Of a DNA stretch of 57,637 nt, positions 28,921 through 38,266 are shown in pieces. Origin of the DNA: Asparagopsis taxiformis. Its lineage: Eukaryota; Rhodophyta; Florideophyceae; Bonnemaisoniales; Bonnemaisoniaceae. Positions within the stretch are counted from its first letter, which is position 1, and each line of letters begins with the position of its first letter. Position numbers and translations under genes: made by a program. The notes below the pieces were generated by a model that was not told where the DNA came from, did no database searches, and saw nothing but the letters and a program-made list of their open reading frames with translations. The DNA lies in NCBI GenBank assembly GCA_030407315.1, contig JALQPE010001053.1, positions 1 through 57,637 on the forward strand. Direction: 5' to 3'.

Positions 28921-31345
28921 GGTGCTGGTTTGTTGGTAGGTAGTAGTGGCGGTGGTGCACTGTGCGGAAGTGAATAGAAGTATATATACTAACTATGGGA
29001 TACTATGGATCACTGGAAGTGAAGAAATACTCAGGCATTGATATGATAAATAGTTATATGCAAACTGATTTAATTGGCTTACAACATAAACTCAAAATGG
29101 ATTGAATGTGATTGTAGCAGCCACTCCAATTATACACTGTTTACAGTGTCTGTATACAGCATAATCAGTTATCATAAATTGGCTTGATTGTGTAAATCAA
29201 TGGGGCAGAGAGGGTTGTGAGAAGAGTGCATTAAAAAATTCAATCTATAACTTTGATTAACTTGTAATTTGACGTGTGAATGCTTCGTACCATGTGAAAC
29301 ATAGAATATATCTGGTTTTAATCGCAAAAAAATACAAATAGTTTATCAGAATCCAATTGCGGGTTTACAGAGTGCCACGCTAGAATTGGATCTGAAACAA
29401 ATGGCAGAGTAATTGGAGTTGGCTGTCTAATTGGAAAGGGAGGTATATAAGACTGGTTTGGGCGGGAACTGGTAGAATGTAATGTTTCAAAGATATAGTG
29501 CAATGAATACGGAATGTTTCGACCAAGGTTGTGAAATATTGTGTAGATGTACACGAAACAAAAAGCAAAAGATAACTCAATATTATTGTAATTAGCATTA
29601 GTATTGTACACTGTCCATAGTGAGCTATGTAATGTAGGACTGATAGTGATACTTATAAGTAATGGTTCGGATGGCTGGTCTGAGGCTCCGAGTAACTGAT
29701 GGAGGAAAGAAGGTAGAAAATATGAATTCCATTAAACAGAAGTGTTAATGCGTGCCTATGCAGACGATAACCGTAGGCTGGTCTCGGATCGGATCAGAAG
29801 GGAGTAGAGTGCTTGAACGGACTTGGCTTGGCTACCGTTCGAGGAAAGCAGGAAAGGGTCAGGAACAGTGTAGGAAGAAAAGTGCCGTGGGCTCCTCGCC
29901 GTTTTAGGGTTCTAGAATCGACTACAAAGGTTTGGGGTGGAGCGAATTTACCGTCTTATGTATCTCGTTGTCGTTTTTGCGGTGCGACGAGCGGACATGG
30001 AAGGGCGATCGGATGCGGGATCGAAAGCTAGCCGGCAAAAGAATTGGTTCCAAGGTGTTACCAAAGAGCTACCTTGAGCACGAATTAGTCTAAAGAGGGT
30101 GTTTAACTCCCTGACTGAGCGGAGTAGAGCGCTGTAAGCATTCGAGCGAAGCGGAGCGGCGAATATATGCGCGCGTTGCACGTTCGCACGCGGTATCAAG
30201 ACCGGGTTGAATAATTATGCGTGTTAGGTTTAGTCGCTTAGAGCTTCTCGCCCGTTTACATATACGTTGTGTCGGTTCCGAATACTCACACTAATCGAAG
30301 ATTGTTTCATTGGTCAGCCTCACATGTGTAGATATTGTGTCGGCGCTCCGCGGTAACCCGGAAACCACTGTAAGTTACAAACTGGGGCGAAGGTGCGGGA
30401 CAGAACATTTCAAAGACGACACAATCGATGGTCACAGTAGAATCGATGAACCCCCTCTGGATCTACTTTTCGATCGTGTTACTTGGTGTAGATTGATGAC
30501 TTCCGTTCATTAGCAGAGAACAGCTCACCTACTTGTACTGGGGTACCGGCCACCCCCGAGCATGAAGTGGAAGATATGCATAGAATACCCAATGGGTAAA
30601 CCAGACGAGCAGAACTGGCAAGTGGGGCTCTGAAGTTGCGTGTGTGCGTGTGTGTGATGCGTCACACGTACTCGCGAGTAGGCCGGAAAAGCGGGGGCTT
30701 GGGTGATTACAGCTTCCCGATGGGGGGTGATTCCGCCTTATAACAGCAAAGGCTAAAAGTGATGCATGAGTGTGCGTGTGATGGAGGGGTCCCTGCATGT
30801 GTGCGCTGAGTTGATGAACACAAATGTGAGTAACACCGGAATGTATGTGGTAGCTTCGTACCAGTTCGCACTAAGCGTTAGTCAGACTGGAGGGTTCATA
30901 CGTCTCCCCAAATCGTTCAAAGGTTTTCTGGTCTCTCATTACTTCCATTAAGTGGAAACCAGCGGCAATTTCTACAATTCGTGTCAGTTGAAGAGAGAGT
31001 TACGAATTTACAACACTACGGTAACTACCTCTTGTAGTATACGTGTCCAATTCGAAAATGGCAAATATTTACGATTTCCGCGGAATTCGAATTTCGGCGG
31101 ACCCGAGCGATAACAGCAATGTACGAACATGCTGGCGCGTGCGCCGGCGCAACCGCACACTTGTGCCAACGAACGAACTGGCACGCGGCCAACGGACCAA
31201 CGGGTCCCCACGTGCGACCCACAAGGTCCTTTCCCATTCGGGGACGTTACGAGCAGTGTTTACACTGTAATGCGATGCCATCGTGGCTAAATAGGTATTG
31301 GCATCGTGCCGGGAGGGAAAGGGGACAATAATCGATCGAGCAACG
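28921..31345. other. Gene-free interval
   Basis: About 2.4 kb with no ORF of convincing composition and no RNA gene that I can recognise. It includes AT-rich stretches (29.0-29.6 kb) and a more GC-rich part (29.8-31.3 kb). It ends at the 36-bp border sequence at 31346. Confidence 0.4.
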
Positions 31346-32930
31346 TGCGTCTGTGTTCTCGGAAATGGACGCGGACGTCCACAACCTCTAGTACACCTAG
31401 TATTACTAGGCGGACGTCCATGTTCTCCAGTATTTTTGGATGTCCGCCTAGAACCGGACGTACATGCGGTCTAGTACGTCTAGTATTACTAGGGTGACAT
31501 TCATTGTTTCTAGCACCACGGATGTCCCCCTCGGGATGGACTTCCGCCATGTCTATGTCCACCTAGGGACGGGCGCCAGTTCAGAAATTCAAAAATTTCG
31601 ACCCAGAAAATTTCTGCCGCGTGCTCGACATGGATGTCCGCATCCATCACGGCGACCACTCTATTTTTCCTGTGTGTCGACTCCAATTTTGTCTTTAATT
31701 GTTTCATCCTCTCGCTCACACCCCCTTCCAGTTGGTGCTCACCTCCCCGTACTGTACCTCAAACACCCCCAATACCATTCTAGCACGCATTTTCAAGCTA
31801 CCTATCCCCGCTTCCACGGTCACACCTCCATTCCATACCTACTTTTCTGCTCTACCGTACAGATTTCGTATAACCAGTCCTCATACTACCTCAGAATAGG
31901 GCAAAACACCCCCTATCTCTTCGACCATGCTCTCCCCCATCACCTTTGAAACGTATTTGTTCTTCAATACCCTCTCTCCTCTACCTCAACCCCTCTCCTT
32001 CGCCCTCTACACACAACTTCCCCTGCAGCTTACTCTTCCAAAAACCTCTCACTTCCCATCCCGTACCCGACCTGCCCCACCCCTCCCTCCCTCAGCTGCT
32101 CCATGCCCCCACGCCATCCGCATCTTCGATACCGTATACACCACCACCACCGGCGCACGCTCCCGCTCCCCGCCGTCTCCCAGAAACCTTCCCGCTCTGA
32201 ACCACATATCAACCCCCCACTTCGCACCCATCCTCCCACTCCCCTCCCTCCCCAAATACAATAACCCCTTCTTCTCCATCAAATCCCCATCACCACAGCC
32301 AGAACAGACGCCACCCCTTCCCCCCTCTTTCTCTCACTTCCTAAAACCCCTCCTCTCGCGCCTTCAACCGCACCCTCCTACGGTCCCACCTAAACACCTC
32401 CTCCGCCCTCACTACCCCAACACCCCGCAGCGTCTCCCCAATCCCATAATATGCTCGTCGGCCACTCCTCTCCGAATCACACTCAATCTAAAACACTACT
32501 CCGTACATTTCCCACCTCCCCCTGTACCATCCCAAGATTCCATCCCCCACAGAACACCATCCCCAGACCACAGAAGAATTTTCTTTCTCTCATATTTCAT
32601 CCTTAAAACCTCCATCAGCTCCATGTAAATTTCGATGTAAATATTTTCTCCATTATGCAATCTCAAACATGTATGAGCCTATGCCTTTCCGCTTTGTCAA
32701 TATTTGTATTCATGTATTCAGAAAATAGGGCCACCCACATCCCTATCCCGTTCTGCAATCTTTACAAACCACCAGACGCATACTCCACAACTATACAACA
32801 AACACTACTCGCTACTTCAGACTACGCGGTACACAAGTAGCGTAGTCTCAACCTTCCATGACGCCTTCCCTGATGCGTACAAGTGCGAAACACGTCTGGA
32901 CGTATATCAGAAGTGAGTGCGGGAATTTTC
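31346..32930 (-). repeat. Diverged inverted member of the 10.7-12.7 kb repeat family
   Basis: It begins with the inverse of the 36-bp border (31346-31381), then repeated CTAGTA, GGACGTCC and GGATGTCCGCC blocks (31382-31560) that resemble the inverted 43-bp units. The following 31.7-32.6 kb is strongly C-rich, as expected for the G-rich family inverted, though I cannot align it base by base. The 233-aa ORF at 31927-32628 is a composition artefact. Confidence 0.5.
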
Positions 32931-32948
32931 GGCACAGCAGATGCTGGG

Positions 32949-33046
32949 CCACCAAATTGATTTTTCGGAAATTTTAGAATTTCTGGGCTGGCCAGCAATG
33001 CAATCGAGCTGGACATCCACCGGACATCCATTTCAGGTTGATCGTG
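32949..33046 (+). repeat. Partial copy of TIR family 1
   Basis: It matches the inner half of 33288-33497 (AGAATTTCTGGGCTGGCCAG through TTTCAGGTTGATCGTG) and lacks the outer half. Confidence 0.75.
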
Positions 33047-33139
33047 AGAGAGTGGGGCGGGACCATGATGAAACAAGGACCAAGACCTGTCCCTGACGTA
33101 TTGAGCCTGAAATCGACCCATCGTTAGGCGCCATTTAGC

Positions 33140-33261
33140 CTTACAGTTAGTGCTTACAGAAGATAGTGATGACCCCGATCGGGGCGGCGGCCGGTTCCGG
33201 CTTACAGTTCGTGCTTACAGAAGATAGTGATGGCCCCACTCGGGGCGGCAGTCGGTTCTTG
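33140..33261 (+). repeat. 61-bp direct tandem repeat, two copies
   Basis: CTTACAGTTMGTGCTTACAG starts both units at 33140 and 33201; each ends in GGGGCGGC plus CGGTTC. The first unit holds the palindrome CCCCGATCGGGG. Confidence 0.85.
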
Positions 33262-33287
33262 GGGCCGTTGTGGCCAAATTAGACACC

Positions 33288-33497
33288 TTGATTTGAATTA
33301 AAATTTGGGCTATTCCCAAAAACATGCACATGTGAACATGTTTTTGAGATGGGGGTGTGCCGTACGGCACAATCGATCGCCCAAATCGATGATTTTTTAC
33401 AATTTTCTTCTCACTGAAATTGTAGAATTTCTGGGCTGGCCAGCAGCAGTGCAATCGGGCTGGACATCCACCGGACGTCCATTTCAGGTTGATCGTG
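33288..33497 (+). repeat. TIR family 1 copy, left-end orientation
   Basis: Same order as 219-410: TTGATTTGAATTAAAATTTG, the ACATGTGAACATG dyad, GTGCCGTACGGCAC, AATTGTAGAATTTCTGG. It probably marks the left end of an element holding the 33.8-35.7 kb gene, whose right end was removed or displaced by element B. Confidence 0.8.
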
Positions 33498-33767
33498 TAT
33501 CATGCACGTCCACCGATTACCGGAAGCAGTAGCGGATGATGAAGCACGTACAAACCCCATTGTTCTGCTATTTCCAGCATAGACCATCGAGTCTAGAGAT
33601 TTGAGGGAATCGTCCTGGAAATCATGCTCCAACCCACGAGGGAATGGACAATCTAGTTTGAAAGCATGGAACGGAAGTACATTATAGTAGGTTCATAGAT
33701 TGAAAGTGATAAAGGAGATGATTATATTCTCGATAATTGTTTGCTAAAGTAGTTTTTGTTAAGCTAT

Positions 33768-35710
33768 CTAGCCGTCGGAAAATTGTTCTTCCTCTTCGTC
33801 CTCACTACAATACTGAATTTGATATTGAGGATCTCCCGGCAGAATAGGCACTACCGGGGCCCCACTCGGTGTGTGCATTATATCCTTGCGAGGTTCTGTC
33901 GTATTCATCCGCATCATTCCGAGCTGCCCTGTCTTTGGCCTACGATATTTCTTGACCGGGATGGGAACAACTGTCTTGTGGCGAACATTGACAGGTGCCG
34001 GTTGACTTTGCCTGGCAGACCGGCGCATAGCATTGGGGATTACTTCTTCTTCGAATCCCAACCGCCTGATGAAACCAAACGAAACATTGTCGGGAATCGG
34101 ATACGACGCATTCCTGAAGTACGTGTGATACCTCGTTGTCGTGTGTGACACAACTCTGTCAGCATGCCTGCCCCGGCATGTTTGTACATGGCCGTGACCG
34201 ATGAAGACTGAACGTGGCGGACGATTACCTCGTCAGCTTCATCGTCTTGGCGTACATATCTAATTCCAGCGCTTGGAAAAGACGTACTTGTGGGACCCTG
34301 GACACACCCAGATAGGGAATGGGTCATCTCCGTTGGCAATAACAAAGTAACCGGAAGTTGATCTTTGCGGTCGCGAGGAGGAACAGGGAAATCATTGTGT
34401 GGGACCTGCCGAGGACACCCCTTTCCCGTTATCAAAAACCGTCCCCCAGATGCCGGCATGACAAGTTTTTCTCCCGGTAAACCGCACTCCTCCAGCCCTA
34501 TCAGCCGGACAAGGATTCCCAACCACACGTCCAGCAGGGCTCGTCGCGTCACAAACTTGAACCGGTCGGTACTACCGAGTAGTAGCAGAGAACGACGAGT
34601 CGCGTACCGCGTAGTACGCGACTCGTCGTTCTCTGCATAGTCAACGAGGCAGTGGCGCGTAGACGTGAAGCGAGCCCTCCCCTCATTCCGGTTCTTCTCA
34701 TCTGTTTCATCGTCCCTGTATGACAATGGGACTCCACAGCTGCCGGTTCCCAGGGTCCTTGTGTCCTTGTGCACCTGCTCCCCCTCCCACGTTCCCAAAA
34801 AGTACCGAAACAATTCCTGGTTAGGAATTTCTTCCATGAGACCCAAGTCAAATGGGAACTTGTCCGACGCATCGAGGTAGCTTACATCCGCGAAATGTGC
34901 ATCACCGTATACCCTCGCTCGTTGGTTTCCGTTCGGCAATTGTGGAAGTACGCCATACCAGTGCCGGCCTCATACGAATCCTTCCAGTTGGTACACATTC
35001 GCGCAACCTGAGCGAAGTCCAGTCTCGAGGGTAGAAACGTCGATGTAGGCTCACACATCGCCTTGGAAGCCATCTTCCACGCTGCGAAAAAACATCTGAT
35101 AGATGTTCTCGATCTCCAAAACAAGATGACGAGCTGATGTTGTTCCGGAATATGCAGCCCCTCAAACACAGGGTCCATCGCCACTTGCTTCAAATACCTC
35201 ACCTCTCTGCCCTCCTCATCGATTTCCACACTCTCCAATAACAACCTGAGCTCAATCGGGGGCAGACAGCCAACCCTCACCGATGCGAGACGTCCGCGGG
35301 ACGCTGCGCCAGATGATGCCCTTCGGCTCGGTCTTTGACTTCGAACTCGTCAGGAAGAGAGATGGCATACGGTCGTCGAACAGGAGGTCGGTTCAGAAGG
35401 AGAGTCACGAACGATGTAACCGTCTTCATCGACTTCCATCCTTCCGGAACAGTGAATGTAATTGTCACTTCGCGGACCCCTTACTTTCGACTTGGCCCTC
35501 GTCTGACACCTGTGTCTTCCGTCCGAAGCGGTATGGACAGATTCTTGGTTGGAGGAAGTCGCACCAGCACGTTGGTTATCTTGGGGGACAATCTCAAGGC
35601 AGAATCGGGGGACGGGCGAAGTCTTCGCCACCCTCATCACCGGAAACAGTGGCTTGATGTTGATCGGTGGGTTTATCAACAACGGCCTGCTTCTTCTTCC
35701 ACCGCGGCAT
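33768..35710 (-). pseudogene. Probable 2OG-Fe(II) oxygenase-like protein, frameshifted
   Basis: A plausible start is ATG 35710 (MPRWKKKQAVVDKPTD), only 24 bp from the end of element B. Coding then moves between frames: 35350-35700, 35277-35468, 34882-35280, 34040-34939 and 33768-34151. In the 299-aa segment, CPRQVPHNDF gives an HxD pair (His181, Asp183), and MYKHAGAGM gives a distal His254. After a frame change RYHTYFRNASYPIPDNVSFGF follows. HxD...H plus a downstream Arg is the iron/2-oxoglutarate site pattern of double-stranded beta-helix oxygenases, some of which oxidise methylated bases. Substrate is unknown. The Glu/Asp-rich C-terminus ends at 33768. The TIR copy at 33288 is 270 bp downstream. 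Confidence 0.5.
34585..34636. repeat. 23-bp perfect hairpin inside the oxygenase-like gene
   Basis: Arms 34585-34607 and 34614-34636 begin GCAGAGAACGACGAGTCGCG and are perfectly complementary, with a 6-nt loop. It lies within the 299-aa ORF without closing that frame. Confidence 0.92.
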
Positions 35711-35734
35711 GTTGTAAGCAACCGGCTGTTCTTC

Positions 35735-37720
35735 AACGCACGTTTCGAGCGGAACAGAACAGTACTTTTGAAAAAACAGAATAGAAAAAGAGGGAATGAA
35801 GTAACTGTGTCACGCTGATATGTCACGCACGGAGTGGAAGTCCGGGTGACAATGACGATACTAATCGATATCATACTTCTGTATCAAGTTATTCGATACC
35901 CTTGCACCATTGGGGCATTACTCTAGGAAGAATTATATTTATACCAAGTGTCGAACCACTTTTATGGTGAGTGGTGTACACTTCAGATATGGCTGTAAGG
36001 ATACACTGCCAATGTTCCGGTTTCAGTGTGAGTCCGATTGGCTATCGATGATCAAATTAGTTTACAAAGATAAATTGCACCGATATGGTAAATGTAATTG
36101 AAATATTTGAATGAAATCGACGTATCAGAGGCCTGAGTTGGATAAACATATTTTCGATGATAGTACATTTGTCAACCTGCTATTGGTAGTAAAACAAGAT
36201 ATGTATACCTCTCGGAACTTGAGGCTATAGTTAGGGTTATTCTTCCGGCGCCAATGCCGCGCGTTGACAAATACAGTGTGGTCTACCAGCAGTGATGGCA
36301 GTTGGGCTGTGTGAGTATCGGGGTATTTGCGTGGTGTGCCTAGCCAGACACAACCTGGTTTGCACTTTCACAGTAGCATTCGATCCGCAGAGTGGCCGTC
36401 CCCATCACTCGTGCACTGTGGAGCAACTCAAGGCGATTGTCAGCACCAATTGGTTACATTCGTGGGTCAGGAATGCAAAGCATTGCGTATATTGAAGTAA
36501 GCATGTCTGTATCACTGCCTGATGTACACAAGTATGTTCTACGAAAAAAAAACTGACTGTCATGCGCATCGAAAAGTATCTTGTCTAGAAGCCCGTGGTG
36601 ATCTTTACAGGAATGATTCCCAAGGTCAGCTTTTCAGCCTGGTTTAGTCCAAACGCATTTCATTTGTTACCAGTATGATGAATCGAGCGATGAAAAACCT
36701 GTGAGCACACAAGAAGGTACGCGCAAATGTGTCAATACTTCCCATGCTTGGGTGTTCAGACCATGTCCACATATCTAGCCGAGTACAAGTTCTGGCACCT
36801 CTAATCCTTCGTTTTAAGACAACTCCCTGCATAAGCTTTGGACGTTAAATTCGCATGGATGATCTGGCGTATGGGAATCACAATACTTCGGATACGTCTA
36901 TGGAAATTGTGTGCTGTACAGAGAACTTTTGGGCTGGGATGACAGTCATGTCAACATTGGCGTATTCCCTATTAATTTCACTGCCATTATCAAATCACGT
37001 ACTGCATTCATATATTGCTACATCCATGCTAGACGTGCAGATAGTACAAGAAATTTATTCACAGAGCTGGCTTGACCCAAACGCATGCAAAGCGCAACAA
37101 CACCTTAACCTTACCAGTTCACGGCAATGGCTACTGACCATGGCTACTGAATTATCTTAGTTGCATACAACATGTTTCAACTTAGCAGATGCTGACAGGT
37201 TACATGCGTGGTGAAGAGATGCACAGCAGCAGCAATTAAGAGTTCTGGCTCTATTGTTATAGGACTAGCTCTGAAGCATACAAGAATCGTAGCCTCTGCA
37301 GACACACACAGGTCTTGATTCTAAAGCTGTTATTATTCGAACAATTCATCGCTGCACTGTGTTGTGCCATTAAGAATGGCACAAATGCACATTCTTACAT
37401 GCTTGCATGCATGTCTATAGACATAGCATACTGTGTAATGGACGTTGGGCAAGTGAAATAATCGCGGAGATACACTAACCATTGAGAATTTTATACAATC
37501 GAGACACGCGCCAAAACTTCTATTCATTTGCTGAAGCACATTTCTCGGTGTACAGGCGCATATTCATATGATCAGTCGAAAACATTCAAGATTCAAGACC
37601 CTGGCACATAGAACAGATGCCAGTGCAATGGCATGTACTCTAATCGTTTCCAGCTTCCCCACATGTGAGGAGTGGAGAATCATTTCCGTTCTCAGTTTTC
37701 TCTCGGTTTTATTCGAATTG
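35735..37720 (+). repeat. Left terminal inverted repeat of element B (1986 bp)
   Basis: It aligns to the reverse complement of 45014-46996 almost without change; differences include a few substitutions near 35945 and an A-run length difference near 36545. Homology stops after ...TTTTATTCGAATTG. ORFs of 101, 68, 67 and 62 aa occur in both arms but look non-coding. Confidence 0.92.
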
Positions 37721-38266
37721 CAACATTTGGCTATTGGAGTTTCCAGACTGGAATAAACTTGGAACATCAGGCGAATGGAAATAGCAGGTGGATACTTTGG
37801 AGTCGAGCTGGATAACAGTCCACGGAGAATGATGAGATGAAGTTTGCGCTACCTTATCATTTACGTTTCTAATGAAGCATTACTATCGCAGTCATTGACA
37901 TACATGAAGTTGGTGCTGGTCCTTGTACCATCCTCGAGAAAACAGAAATGATATATTGATCGAGTTTATTCAAGTATGGGCAGAGAGGACGCAACCTTTT
38001 TCTCCATTCTTGTCTGTATGTGAAGCTCGAAACCATTCATAGATACTGTATTATTTGTATCCATGTAAACCACTGAGTTTTCTGCATCTCTTTTGCCATT
38101 CTGAAACGCAAGCAACAGCTTACAATCATTGCAAGGAAGCAGTGGTAATCTATATTTTACCTTTCAGAGGAGTTGGAAAGATGATATCATCAGCAGCAGA
38201 ACTGTTAATGGTTTGAATGATTATCATGCTCATACAGTAGTGCTGTCGGGATGGTATACCTTTGAT
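37721..38266. other. Gene-free interval between left TIR and methyltransferase
   Basis: A 546-bp stretch without a supported gene. It should hold the 3' end of the minus-strand methyltransferase transcript. Confidence 0.4.

Noticed and set aside
28921..31345. tRNA, rRNA or CRISPR features
   Set aside because: I looked for box-B-like motifs, rRNA-like blocks and spaced direct repeats here and elsewhere and saw none that hold up.
31927..32628. 233-aa Pro/Ser/Leu-rich ORF
   Set aside because: The region is extremely C-rich, so stops are rare by chance; no domain or homologue inside the window.
36855..37160. 101-aa ORF identical in both TIR arms of element B
   Set aside because: Identity follows from arm identity; it has no recognisable domain and low coding character.
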